Assembly (NCBI RefSeq): GCF_007830435.1 | Contig: NZ_VLLC01000021.1 | Coordinates: 1 to 61,904, forward strand | Direction of reading: 5' to 3' | DNA length: 61,904 bases | DNA from: Desulfobotulus alkaliphilus | GTDB lineage: Bacteria > Desulfobacterota > Desulfobacteria > Desulfobacterales > ASO4-4 | In this document: positions 50,788 through 59,470 of the stretch, in pieces | How the letters are laid out: each line of letters starts with the position of its first letter | Position numbering within the stretch: the first letter of the stretch is position 1 | The notes under the pieces: model-generated | Database searches by the model: none | What the model was told of the DNA's origin: nothing | Seen by the model: only the letters and a program-made list of their open reading frames with translations | Translations under genes and position numbers: made by a program

Positions 50788-52686
50788 ATGGCAGTGGCAG
50801 AAATTCTGGAACATCTGGGGGATGGCAAATACAGGGTGCAGGTGGCCTGTCACCGGGAATGGATTCCTCCCCTTATGGAAGCCACCCAAAAACGAATCGA
50901 TTTTTACGAAGACGCCATGGCGGAGCTGTTGGAAGAGATCCACCGCTTTGCAGATGAGACCACGGCAGCGCTCAATGCGCTGGATAAGCTGCTCTGGGAG
51001 TATGCGGGGCAGCAGATCAGCGATGCCCGGAAACGGGCTGTGATGGACGCGCAGACACAGATACAGCTCCGCAGAAACGCAGAAAACGCCGCCCGTGCCC
51101 AATATGCACAAATGGACCTGCGGCTGATGGCCAATCAGCAGCGCATGAAGGATCTGCAGGAATTAAAAGACCGGGTGGACAATGATGTCCGGGAGATCTG
51201 GTGTGCGGACTTAAGCGAAAACCTCACGGGCAGGATGCCCACCATGGAAATCAACGGAGAGCCGGAGCATATGATACTGGCTCCGCAGTCTCTGGAGCCG
51301 GGGCCGGATACTCCGGACCCGCTGCCCCACGGCATGCTCAAGCCCATGCCTGCCATGACAGCAGCACAGGCGGTGTTTAACTGGACCATCATGCCCGGCT
51401 GGCAGAAATGGAAACCCACATACAGGACTGGCGTTATTGGAAGCATAGATACCGCAGCGGGCACAGCATCCCTTACGCTGGATGAGGCCCGGTCTTATAT
51501 CAAAAACTTTGAAATCAATCAGGAAGATACGCTGAATGCCGTGCCCATCGACTACATGGACTGCCACGCCGGGGCCTTTGGAGAGGGGGATCATGTGGTG
51601 GTGATGTTCAGCGATCAGGATTTCAACCATCCGAGGGTGATTGGTTTTGTGGAGGAACCCAAGGGTTGCGGGTCTGTATTTTTTACCGTTGTCAATGACT
51701 GGGAAAGCCGTCGCAGCGGCTTTGGCTGCGTGTATGAATGCGACCCTCTGCTGACAGCGAGGAAGGGTGTCCGCCAGCACGGGGCGCTGCCCCAGCCCAG
51801 AATACAGGCGAGCTGGAACCCCCACCAAAGGGTGCTGTGCCAGACTGTCTCCGCATATAACAGCAAGGACAGGCTGGTGCTGGTTTCGCAGGATGAAGGA
51901 ACCCTGGTATGGGACGGATTTACCGCCCATTTTGCCGATGCCATACTGGGATGCTCCCTCCCCCCTTTGGGAAAAAAGCTGGGTGTCAGGGCCACTGTGA
52001 GTGGGGTGCGGAGAATCTGGACAGCAGGGATGTGTGCAGCGGACGATGAGTACATTTATGTGGTCTATACTTACGCGGACAGTATAGATATGACCACTAT
52101 TTCCTGGGTTTATCACAAGATCATGGTTTTTGATTTTGGTGGCAGTTTTATCAGGGAGTCTCCGCAGTGGAGGATCAGCGTCCCATGGTACAATATGGCG
52201 CCAGTGGTGGCCCGGATGCAGGTAACAGGGGGTAGGTTGATTCTCGGCCATGCACCATCCATATCTGTTTCTGCTGCTCCTGAGTGCTATTTTTGGGAAA
52301 TCAGCCCCGTGACATGGGAGCGCAGGATCGTGTCTCTCCCACGATTGGGCAGTGTGACAAACCGACAGTATTCTCCGTTCGCCACCAATGGGGTTTTCGT
52401 TTTTTTTGCCTTCAACGAGGGAGACACGATCTGCTGCGCCATGGCGGACATGAACGGTGCGCTTCTGGATACCTCTGCCAGCACCATAACCGCCAGCATG
52501 GTGGGCAACGAGACATTCCATGCCGCCTGCACATCCTCCTATGTTTATTTCTGTATCGGCGGCAGGGTGTGTATGTGGCAGATAGACGCTGATGAAAAAA
52601 AGCTGGTCCCCATGGAAGACGTTGACGTGACCGCGCTGATTGATATGGGGCCAAACAAATACGTCATGGCGGTGCAGGCAGGGTGA
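50788..52686 (+). CDS. Large tail tip protein
   Basis: The 632-residue protein has an OB-like start (EILEHLGDGKYRVQVACHRE), a coiled coil (residues 35-130), a second beta region (GVIGSIDTAAGTASLTLDEA) and a propeller-like C-terminal half with repeated strands. It may be the tail spike or receptor-binding component. GGGGG precedes the ATG. Confidence 0.7.
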   Translation: MAVAEILEHLGDGKYRVQVACHREWIPPLMEATQKRIDFYEDAMAELLEEIHRFADETTAALNALDKLLWEYAGQQISDARKRAVMDAQTQIQLRRNAENAARAQYAQMDLRLMANQQRMKDLQELKDRVDNDVREIWCADLSENLTGRMPTMEINGEPEHMILAPQSLEPGPDTPDPLPHGMLKPMPAMTAAQAVFNWTIMPGWQKWKPTYRTGVIGSIDTAAGTASLTLDEARSYIKNFEINQEDTLNAVPIDYMDCHAGAFGEGDHVVVMFSDQDFNHPRVIGFVEEPKGCGSVFFTVVNDWESRRSGFGCVYECDPLLTARKGVRQHGALPQPRIQASWNPHQRVLCQTVSAYNSKDRLVLVSQDEGTLVWDGFTAHFADAILGCSLPPLGKKLGVRATVSGVRRIWTAGMCAADDEYIYVVYTYADSIDMTTISWVYHKIMVFDFGGSFIRESPQWRISVPWYNMAPVVARMQVTGGRLILGHAPSISVSAAPECYFWEISPVTWERRIVSLPRLGSVTNRQYSPFATNGVFVFFAFNEGDTICCAMADMNGALLDTSASTITASMVGNETFHAACTSSYVYFCIGGRVCMWQIDADEKKLVPMEDVDVTALIDMGPNKYVMAVQAG

Positions 52687-52756
52687 GGCGCAGGCTGTTG
52701 CATCACCGGGCCGGAAAGCAGCAACTCTTTAAATCGGCAAGGGCTTGTGTTTATCA

Positions 52757-52820
52757 AAAAGGGCAGTCTTCATTAAGGTCGTTAGAGACTTTAAGGTCTT
52801 TAAAGTCCTTAAGGACAACA
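52757..52820. repeat. TTAAGGTC repeat block, third copy
   Basis: ATTAAGGTCGTTAGAGACTT and following TTTAAGGTC units resemble the blocks flanking the tape measure. A GGCCGG/CCGGCC hairpin lies just after at about 52844-52857 and may terminate the tail transcript. Confidence 0.7.
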
Positions 52821-52903
52821 GCCAATAAAAACCAGAACCGGGCCGGAACCCGGCCTTAAATTTCAATGAAACGCTGAAGGCCTTTGGATGATTTTTTCTG
52901 CGC

Positions 52904-53173
52904 TCAAGCTGCAGGCTGAAATAACACGCCAGCGAAGACAGCAACCAGACTGACTAAAACAATCATAATCAGTGCACCATTCAGCAGCCAGACTTTCCTT
53001 TTTAGTGCCCTGTATTTTTTTTGTGCATCTTTTTTTGTTGCAATTATTTCGCATCCCATTGAAGAATGCGGTTCTCCCCGATACCTGTCATATACAACCC
53101 TGCATAAAGGACATTCATACTCAGGGAAGGGGTCTTCGGCTTTTCTGAAATATCCGCACTTTGGGCATTCCAT
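52904..53173 (-). CDS. Zinc-ribbon membrane protein
   Basis: The 89-residue protein starts MECPKCGYFRK and has a second CPLCRVVYDRY, followed by a basic helix and a membrane segment (LLNGALIMIVLVSLVAVFAG). This four-cysteine ribbon plus anchor is common in Desulfobacterota. It is against the late genes and near P4, hence cargo. GAGGAG precedes the ATG at 53173. Confidence 0.7.
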   Translation of the reverse strand: MECPKCGYFRKAEDPFPEYECPLCRVVYDRYRGEPHSSMGCEIIATKKDAQKKYRALKRKVWLLNGALIMIVLVSLVAVFAGVLFQPAA

Positions 53174-53452
53174 AGACGTATCTCCTCTTCTTGATTTATG
53201 ACACAATAAAAATCATATTCAAAAAAATCCGTCAACAACAAAACACTGTTTTTTTTATTTGTGGGATAATGCAACTTCACAAAATGACATAAGGTATTAT
53301 TATTAAAGAATTTGTAAAGCACATCAAACAAGGCCTTTCTTCACTGACATATCACCGGATTGTGTTAAAATGATAAAAAAGAACGGATCCCTACTGATAT
53401 ATCAGCAAGCCGTATAAAAACCATGCAGAGAAGAGACCTCCGGAAAAACCAC

Positions 53453-53560
53453 CCCGTCAAGCAAATTCTTGCCCCAATCAGACAAAAAGAACATCCATCC
53501 ACGCCCATCTAAGGTCCAAACAGCAAATACCGCCCTTTCCGGGCCTATACTCCATGGGGC
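53453..53560 (+). promoter_or_regulatory. Repeated late-promoter element P4
   Basis: GTCAAG at 53456, AAAGAACATCCATCCACG at 53486 and TATACT at 53546. Exact 90- and 60-bp spacing. It starts the displaced gpW-portal block. Sequence 53174-53452 before it has no supported gene. Confidence 0.88.
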
Positions 53561-53607
53561 CGTTTTTTTATCCATCATCAACCAACCCTCCCCGGAAGGA
53601 GCCTCCC

Positions 53608-53841
53608 ATGACCGCAGCAAGTATCTGGACTTTACCGGAGCTGGAAGCCAAGATTTCTGACCTTAAAAAAGCCCTGTCCGCAGCCATGCTGTCCCAGGAG
53701 TACACCACCTCCGATGGCGTCAAGGTCACACGGGCCAGCCTGCCGGACATCCAGTCCGGTTTACAGTATTTTGAAACGGAAAAGGCCAAGCTCATGGCCA
53801 TCACCCGACCCCGCATCCTGCACGGGAGGGCCGCCCGATGA
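53608..53841 (+). CDS. gpW family head-tail joining protein
   Basis: The 77-residue protein (ELEAKISDLKKALSAAMLSQ and DIQSGLQYFETEKAKL) matches gpW, which sits on the portal to close the head after packaging. GGAAGGAG precedes the ATG at 53608. It overlaps the portal gene by four bases. In lambda it lies just after the terminase; here it is 28 kb away. Confidence 0.88.
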   Translation: MTAASIWTLPELEAKISDLKKALSAAMLSQEYTTSDGVKVTRASLPDIQSGLQYFETEKAKLMAITRPRILHGRAAR

Positions 53842-55379
53842 CAGCACCCCTCAGCATCCCATCCATCCGAAATCTTGACCTCAGGCCTACCCAGCCCGGA
53901 CCCGTGAGCGGCGGCAATACCTTCGGCTACAGTCGCAAGGGGGCCGGGCGCAAGGGAAGCCTTGGCAAGTGGTACGGCCAGAAGCTCTCCCGCTTCACCG
54001 AATCCCGCGAACGGGAGATCCTCACGGGCCGGGCGGCAGACATCATCGGCTCCGACCCCCATGCGGCCAGTGTGTCGGACTCCATGGCCACCCACATTGT
54101 GGGAACGGGCCTCACGCCCCAGCCATCCCCCTTTTTTAAGGCCCTTGGCATGACCGAAGATGAGGCCCAGGACATGCGGGAGGCCTGTCGTCTGGCATGG
54201 ATCAGCTGGCAGTCGGAAGCGGATGCCCGTGGCCGTCTGCCCTTCTGGATGCTCTCTCTGCTGGCGGTCTACGACTACTTCACCCACGGGGAGTTCTTCC
54301 AGCAGCCCGTGATGCTGGACAGCCCCAACCGCACCTTTTCCCTTGCCCTTCAGCAGATCAGCCCTTCCCGTGTTTTCACCCCGGCGGACAGGCAGGACAA
54401 CGGCGCCTTCCGGGATGGCATTGAGATCGGCACCATGGGCCAGCCCCTGCGCTACTGGGTGGCGGGTGTGGATGCCAGAACCGGAAAGATGGCCCGGAAC
54501 GCCGGAGACTTCACCCCGGTTCCCGCCTGGGTGGGCCACAGGCCGGGGATTTTCCATGGCATGATATCCAAGGGAACGGATCAGTACCGGGGGGTTTCTC
54601 CGCTGGCACCGGCCATGAAGCTTTTTCGGGATCTTTCGGATTATCTGGATTTTGAGGTGGTGGGTGCCATTGTGGCGGCTTCCTTTCCCGTGTGGATCGA
54701 AACGCCGTACCCCAGTGAAATGGCGGAACAGTTCCTCGATAAAAACGAGATGTCCCAGCGGGGCGAGGAGTATCAGGAGGTGGCCCCCGCAGGCATCTAC
54801 TACGGACGCTCCGGTGAGCGGCCCCACATCCTTTCCACCACAAGGCCGGGCAACACCTTTGAGCCCTTTGTGGAGCGCCTGCTCCGGGGCATCGGCGCCT
54901 CCGTGGGGCTGCCCTATGAGGTGATCTCCAAAGACTTTTCCAAAACCAATTACGCTGGCGCACGAGCCGCTCTGCTGGAAGCCTGGAACCTTTTCAGCCT
55001 GTACCAGCAGTGGCTGGTGAGCGGTTACATGCAGCCCATTTATGAGATGCTCATGGAAGAGGCCTATCTGCGGGGCTGGATCAAAATCAAGAAACACTGG
55101 CCGGACTGGTACGCGGCAAGGCGGCTGTACACCCACTGCCGATGGATACCGCCCCGGCGTGGCCATGTGGACCCGTCCAAGGAGATTTCTGCCATTATCG
55201 ACGCCATGAACAGCAACATCATGACCCTTGGGGAAGCCATTGCCGAGGTGCGCGGCGGCTCTGCGGACTGGGAAAGCATTCTGGAGCAGAGGGGAAGAGA
55301 AAGGGCCAGAGAGAAGGAAAAGGATCTGGTGGTGGAGAGGGGGAGGAAGGCGGTTTGGAAGGATGGGGAGGAGGAATAA
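53838..55379 (+). CDS. Phage portal protein, lambda family
   Basis: The 513-residue portal has the family features: GGNTFGYSRKGAGRKGSLGK, SDPHAASVSDSMATHIVGTG, EFFQQPVMLDSPNRTFSLAL and a helical C-terminal crown. It forms the dodecameric DNA entrance and connector. Located after gpW and P4, far from terminase and protease. Confidence 0.92.
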   Translation: MTAPLSIPSIRNLDLRPTQPGPVSGGNTFGYSRKGAGRKGSLGKWYGQKLSRFTESREREILTGRAADIIGSDPHAASVSDSMATHIVGTGLTPQPSPFFKALGMTEDEAQDMREACRLAWISWQSEADARGRLPFWMLSLLAVYDYFTHGEFFQQPVMLDSPNRTFSLALQQISPSRVFTPADRQDNGAFRDGIEIGTMGQPLRYWVAGVDARTGKMARNAGDFTPVPAWVGHRPGIFHGMISKGTDQYRGVSPLAPAMKLFRDLSDYLDFEVVGAIVAASFPVWIETPYPSEMAEQFLDKNEMSQRGEEYQEVAPAGIYYGRSGERPHILSTTRPGNTFEPFVERLLRGIGASVGLPYEVISKDFSKTNYAGARAALLEAWNLFSLYQQWLVSGYMQPIYEMLMEEAYLRGWIKIKKHWPDWYAARRLYTHCRWIPPRRGHVDPSKEISAIIDAMNSNIMTLGEAIAEVRGGSADWESILEQRGRERAREKEKDLVVERGRKAVWKDGEEE

Positions 55380-55401
55380 GGGGGCGGGTCTTTGCCATGG
55401 A

Positions 55402-55686
55402 TCAGGTTCTTAGCCTGGCCACTTCATAGACCTTGTTCCCTTCACGCTTGCCAATGGCAATGACCAGAACCACAATTTCCGTATCAATGACCTCATACAC
55501 CAGACGGTAACCAGAGCTTTTGAGTTTGATTTTATAATGATTTTCAAACTGCCTCAGTCTGTTGGCCGGTATTTTCGGGTTCTGGATAATTTCTTCAAGT
55601 TTATTCCTGAGCTGCACCCTTATGGACGGATCCAGCTTTTTCCACTCCTTCAGCGCAACCGGGAGAAACTTGAGCTTATAGGTCAT
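55402..55686 (-). CDS. relE: RelE-type toxin
   Basis: The 94-residue protein starts MTYKLKFLPVALKEWKKLDP and continues with FENHYKIKLKSSGYRLVYEV and VVLVIAIGKREGNKVYEVA, the RelE fold. It inhibits translation by cutting mRNA. The ATG at 55686 lies inside the antitoxin end. Confidence 0.92.
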   Translation of the reverse strand: MTYKLKFLPVALKEWKKLDPSIRVQLRNKLEEIIQNPKIPANRLRQFENHYKIKLKSSGYRLVYEVIDTEIVVLVIAIGKREGNKVYEVARLRT

Positions 55687-55927
55687 CAAGGGAGATCTCC
55701 ACAGCCTGATCCCTTTGGGCTTTGCGCTCAAGGATAATCTGACCCAGCTCATGATCTTCGAGTTTTTCAAGCAGGGCTTCATAGGTTGCCGCAGGAACCA
55801 GATAGGCTGTGGGCTTGTTGCGGTTCAGAATGGTCACCGGATTGCCGTCGGCCTTCTGGATCAGTGCCCCCGGATTTTTTTTGAGTTCTGAAATGCTGGC
55901 GGAAAATGGTGCAAGAATGGTTTCCAT
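55676..55927 (-). CDS. relB: RelB/Phd-type antitoxin
   Basis: The 83-residue protein (TILAPFSASISELKKNPGAL, GNPVTILNRNKPTAYLVPAA) has the Phd/YefM-like DNA-binding half and an acidic tail that masks RelE. It overlaps the toxin gene by 11 bases. Between portal and integrase it may stabilise the lysogen. Confidence 0.9.
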   Translation of the reverse strand: METILAPFSASISELKKNPGALIQKADGNPVTILNRNKPTAYLVPAATYEALLEKLEDHELGQIILERKAQRDQAVEISLDDL

Positions 55928-56080
55928 GGCTTTCTTCCTTATTCCTTATGAAAATAAGACCACTTAAAGGCTCTTTGTTCTGGTCTTACTATAAAACCGG
56001 AAAAACCAGATTGCAATGGAGCTGAAAAAAAAGGTGGTCGCCCCCTTTCATCCCTTTTATTTTGTTAACCCGCAGGGAAA

Positions 56081-56164
56081 AATGGTCTGGACGTGGCCTC
56101 CGTGAAAAAAATCCTGAACAATGAGAAGGTGAAAATTCCGCTGGATCAGCTGGGGTTGGGCTGA
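56081..56164 (+). pseudogene. C-terminal remnant of an unrecognised protein, copy 1
   Basis: Reads NGLDVASVKKILNNEKVKIP and ends LDQLGLG at a TGA. There is no start or upstream frame. A second, frameshifted copy is at 59093-59220. The pair links the two elements at this tRNA. Rest of 55928-56201 holds no gene. Confidence 0.5.
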
Positions 56165-56201
56165 GGGGTTGGATCAGGGGGAAAAGCGGACTGGCTCTTT
56201 T

Positions 56202-57377
56202 TTAATACCCTGCCGCCCCGCCACAGGTCAAATAGTCTGACCATCTTTCCAAAAGATCTTTTTTTTGTTCCACCAGATCCGTTCTCGCGTAAGCATCCCG
56301 AACCTTGTCACCCGAAGCATGGGCAAGGCACGCCTCAGATACATGGTCTGGAATCAATGGGCATCGTTCCAGCGCCCAGTCTTTGAAAGCCGACCTCATG
56401 CCATGAACCGTAGCCCCTTCTTCCAGGCGGGTTTTCAAGGCCTTGGCCAGAGCAACATCGGACAGGGTTTTCCCGGAAGGTGACGGGAATATCAAACCGC
56501 TCCCGTCATCATACTCTCTGGCCTTTTCCAGGACGACAAGCATTTCACCCGAAAGCGGAACCACATGGGCCTTTTTCGTTTTTGCCCGTGCCACCGGTAT
56601 TGTCCATGTTCCTCTGTGTCTGTCGATCTCAGACCACAGAGAACCCCGCCCCTCACCGGAACGGCAGGCCGTCAGGATAACCCAACGCAAACACAATGCG
56701 GAAACCGCGCTGGATTTTTTCAGGCTTTCATAAAGATCAGGCATCACTTCAATAGAAACGGCCTTGAAATGCTCCACCTCGGTAACGCTTGAGGCTTTCG
56801 GAAGGATAGAATCCAGGTTCCCCTTCCATGCGGCTGGATTGTCCCCAGACCGAAGACCATGAGCCTTTGCATAGTCAAGAACCCGTTCCAGTCTTGCCCT
56901 GACACGGGAAGCTGTTTCTGTTTTTGACTCCCATATGGGCTTTAAGATCCGAAGAACATGCTCAAGGGCAATCTCCTTCGGGTAAAGCCGCCCGATACTC
57001 GGAAAGGCATACTGCTCCAGCGTGCTTAACCACTGCCGGTAGTGCTTCTCGTTTTTCCATCCGGACTTCTGCCCCTCGATGTACTCCACTGCTACCTGCT
57101 GAAAGTTTTTTTCCTGGACAGGTTTTTCCAGCACCGGGGTAAGCCCATCGACAATCATTCTCCGCAACTTTGCGGCCTTCTCCCGTGCCTGCTTCAGGGA
57201 AACATCCGGGAAAGCTCCCAGGCCCAAATCCCGCTGATGCCCGGCCCGTTCATACCGGAATATCCATGACCGCCCACCGGACTCCCTGACTTTCAGATAC
57301 AGGTTCCCGCCATCGGAATGAAAACCTCTCTTGAGATATGCAACCTTAGCTGCTATAAGCTTATCCCTTGTCTTCAT
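56202..57377 (-). CDS. int: Tyrosine-recombinase integrase
   Basis: The 391-residue integrase has an N-terminal arm-binding domain (KLIAAKVAYLKRGFHSDGGN), a core-binding segment, and the catalytic set: Arg in LTACRSGEGRG, HGMRSAFKDW, His in ACLAHASGDKVRDAYART with Tyr near that end. It is the P4/DUF4102-type class that uses tRNA genes. The ATG at 57377 has AAGGGG before it. It lies next to attR and faces inward, so its transcript is separated from the leftward early operon unless the genome is circular. Confidence 0.93.
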   Translation of the reverse strand: MKTRDKLIAAKVAYLKRGFHSDGGNLYLKVRESGGRSWIFRYERAGHQRDLGLGAFPDVSLKQAREKAAKLRRMIVDGLTPVLEKPVQEKNFQQVAVEYIEGQKSGWKNEKHYRQWLSTLEQYAFPSIGRLYPKEIALEHVLRILKPIWESKTETASRVRARLERVLDYAKAHGLRSGDNPAAWKGNLDSILPKASSVTEVEHFKAVSIEVMPDLYESLKKSSAVSALCLRWVILTACRSGEGRGSLWSEIDRHRGTWTIPVARAKTKKAHVVPLSGEMLVVLEKAREYDDGSGLIFPSPSGKTLSDVALAKALKTRLEEGATVHGMRSAFKDWALERCPLIPDHVSEACLAHASGDKVRDAYARTDLVEQKKDLLERWSDYLTCGGAAGY

Positions 57378-57532
57378 TTTAACCCCTTCCGTCCCTAGTC
57401 CTGTCCATAGGCGGAAAGATAGATCAAGGGGGGAAATCATGCAACACAAAAACACTTCAAAAACCACAAGATCTTTTAAAAACAATGAGTTAAGAAACAC
57501 CACGACACTATAAAAAACCGGGGATTGTTAGA

Positions 57533-57562
57533 CTCTCTCTCCGCCATTTTTAGATTTTTTTA
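57533..57562 (+). repeat. attR core, 30-bp direct repeat
   Basis: Identical to 10566-10595. It contains the last 14 bases of the tRNA 3' end but no tRNA body, as expected for the far end of the prophage. Confidence 0.93.
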
Positions 57563-57578
57563 ATTCAATAAAACCAGT

Positions 57579-57622
57579 TAAAGAGCCTTCGTAGGTATAA
57601 AAATAAGCGGGATTTTAGGATG
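57579..57622 (-). mobile_element. Relic of an IS end next to attR
   Basis: This 44-bp sequence is the inverse of 61545-61588 with one mismatch. That stretch includes the last codons (KEPS and stop) of the transposase at the right edge and the DNA after it, so this is a remnant of the same IS type. In 57563-57792 only this, the DUF1353 relic and short spacers are seen. Confidence 0.7.
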
Positions 57623-57660
57623 AAGATTTCTCCCATCTAAGACATCACGGAGCCTTGGAC

Positions 57661-57745
57661 GGGCCGCACCTCATGGAAGATCCCGCACAAACAGGCCATG
57701 CTGATACCCGCATCCTTGCTCTGCTGTATCAGCAATCAGTGGTAA
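57661..57745 (+). pseudogene. Frameshifted 3' end of a DUF1353 gene
   Basis: GGCCGCACCTCATGGAAGAT and the end AATCAGTGGTAA follow the 3' end of 37727-38092 with one missing base and several changes. It shows that a related prophage once stood here. Confidence 0.65.
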
Positions 57746-57792
57746 TAGAAAAATCTGAAAAGATGCTGGCCCCTTTTCTCTCGGAATAACAA

Positions 57793-58740
57793 TTATCGTT
57801 TTACTATTTCGACACGCCTGTTCCGTGCCTTCCCTTCCTCGCTAGAATTGCTAAATATTGGTGATACAGGTCCTACCCCGACAGGTTTAATCTGATTTAT
57901 GTCAACCCCGTATTCATCTACCAGCCTTCTGACCACTGCATTTGCCCTGGCATAGGACAACTTATGATTCATTTCATAACTGCCCACATTGTCAGTATGC
58001 CCTACAACATAATATCTTTCCGCAGGAGATTGTGCCATAAACTCATAAACAATTTGGAGTGCTTCAGCCGACTCGGAAAGCACTTCCGCAGACCCTGTTT
58101 CAAAATGGAAGTTGTAAACTGGCACCTTACCATAAAGAGCAATGCCTTCCCTGAGCGAATCCAGGGTAACCTTTCCGAGCTCCATTGCTTCTACCTCTAG
58201 CGTCACGATTTCAAAATAGGTTCTGTCAGCCTGCCTGGCGGCACTGTGCCCCCGGCCAGAGGCAATGGTAAGATAGTATTCCTTGCCTGGTGCCGTTATC
58301 CGAGCTGCCAAAAATTCACTCATTCCTGCGGGAAATTGATTGTAGGAAACGACATTTGTGGCTAAACCACGATTCTTCCGATGCATGTTAAAATATTTTG
58401 TTATTTTTTCATTATCTATTTCAATTGACTGGGGATCTCTGGTAATAAACAACAGTTCTCCGCCCATGCTCTTAATTGCAGCTTCGTAGTTTTTAATAAC
58501 CTCAAGCGGCGAACGGCCATCAGGAGCCTGGCACCATTGCCTTCGAATTATGCCTTCAATAGTTATGACGGAATCCTCGCTTACCAGTTGAGAAAACTCT
58601 TCAAAACCAATTTGATCATCATAAACAACCCTACTTCCTTCATAAATGGATATAATTCCAGTATCGTTATCCTGTGCAAAAGCCGTTAATGGAAACACAG
58701 CGATAAACATTACGAAGAATAGCTTTTTTAATTTTTCCAT
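57793..58740 (-). CDS. DUF4892/OmpA-family envelope protein
   Basis: The 315-residue protein has a signal peptide (KKLFFVMFIAVFPLTAFAQD), a DUF4892-like middle, and a C-terminal OmpA-like peptidoglycan-binding domain (YYVVGHTDNVGSYEMNHKLS, SYARANAVVRRLVDEYGV, KARNRRVEIVKR). AAGGAGG precedes the ATG. It lies between two att sites, so it may be cargo of the decayed element or trapped host DNA. Confidence 0.85.
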   Translation of the reverse strand: MEKLKKLFFVMFIAVFPLTAFAQDNDTGIISIYEGSRVVYDDQIGFEEFSQLVSEDSVITIEGIIRRQWCQAPDGRSPLEVIKNYEAAIKSMGGELLFITRDPQSIEIDNEKITKYFNMHRKNRGLATNVVSYNQFPAGMSEFLAARITAPGKEYYLTIASGRGHSAARQADRTYFEIVTLEVEAMELGKVTLDSLREGIALYGKVPVYNFHFETGSAEVLSESAEALQIVYEFMAQSPAERYYVVGHTDNVGSYEMNHKLSYARANAVVRRLVDEYGVDINQIKPVGVGPVSPIFSNSSEEGKARNRRVEIVKR

Positions 58741-58827
58741 GATTAATCCTCCTTAAAGCAAGGTCAGGGTCCATAAAAAAAGTAAAAAAAAGGAACATCT
58801 TCTTTTACTGTTTTATTCATACTATGC

Positions 58828-58959
58828 CTACATCCGGATTATCCTGAAGGTTTTTTCATTATTGAGAATCTGGCAAACAATTCTGTGCTGTCTATTGAGC
58901 CTTCCTGAATAAGCTCCGGATAAATCCCCGGTCAGTTTCTCAAAGGAAAGTGGCGGATA
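58828..58959 (-). pseudogene. Txe/YoeB-type toxin remnant
   Basis: A frame without start reads YPPLSFEKLTGDLSGAYSGR then NRQHRIVCQILNNEKTFRII and stops at RM, short of the usual WTHY end. The in-frame TAA upstream at 58960 shows loss of the N-terminus. 58741-59702 otherwise holds only relics. Confidence 0.65.
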
Positions 58960-59092
58960 TTATTCTCCAAGTGGTCAGCTGTGAAACAATTGAAAATTTT
59001 AAGTGCACCGATCAAGAGGTTTTCCATATCGTTTCAAGACTGCCCCATGTATCAAGAATAACCACACAGAGTATATAGTCCGTATGCAGAGC

Positions 59093-59220
59093 CTGCCCGA
59101 AGACATGATTGCCCGGATTGCCGATCTGGACATGGCCTCCATAAAAAAATCCTGAACAAGGAGAAAGTGAAAACTCCCGCTGAACACCCTCTTCCACTGG
59201 ATAAGCTGGAGCTGGGCTGA
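59093..59220 (+). pseudogene. C-terminal remnant, copy 2
   Basis: Reads LPEDMIARIADLDMASIKK with a frameshift, then KEKVKTPAEH and LDKLELG before TGA. It parallels 56081-56164 but retains a longer upstream part. Confidence 0.5.
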
Positions 59221-59224
59221 GGAG

Positions 59225-59305
59225 GCGCAGATGCAAGTTCCCGCCATTGGAATGAAAACCTCTCTTGAGATATGAAACCTTGGCTGCTATATCTTTTGTC
59301 TTCAT
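59225..59305 (-). pseudogene. int: N-terminal remnant of a second integrase
   Basis: The codons KTKDIAAKVSYLKRGFHSN and GGNLHLR match the start of the intact integrase, then the frame leaves homology at the deletion joint. Upstream sequence (59306-59400) also resembles the leader of the intact gene. It faces the third att-like site. Confidence 0.8.
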
Positions 59306-59458
59306 AGTGCCCCCTTCTGTCTTTGGGCGGAAAGACAGATCAAAAAAAGAGGGGAGGGGTGGAAAAATGCGACACAAAAAAACGGAAAAACACACAAGAT
59401 CTTTAAAATATTATAGTTACGGTGCAATGCCAAACCATGAAAAACCATGGATGCCAGC

Positions 59459-59470
59459 CTCTCTCTCCGC
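59459..59470 (+). repeat. Third, partial att site
   Basis: CTCTCTCTCCGC repeats the first 12 bases of the att core and then diverges to AATTATTTAAATT. With the integrase relic it defines a second, decayed element of about 1.9 kb. Confidence 0.7.

Larger units (their letters stand above)
10566..57562. mobile_element. Lambda-like prophage integrated at tRNA-Ser(GCU)
   Basis: About 47 kb between two identical 30-bp repeats holds an integrase, excisionase-like gene, repressor region, primase-helicase, terminases, capsid, lysis and tail genes. Structural modules resemble siphovirus lambda-like phages: GpA-type terminase, gpW, portal, S49 protease-scaffold, tail tube, tape measure. No disabling mutation was seen in the key genes I could read, so the element may be inducible. 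The gpW-portal pair sits at the wrong end for a lambda gene order. Confidence 0.95.

Noticed and set aside
57541-57600. A second intact tRNA-Ser gene at attR
   Set aside because: Only the 3' end of the tRNA is present; acceptor, D and anticodon arms are missing.
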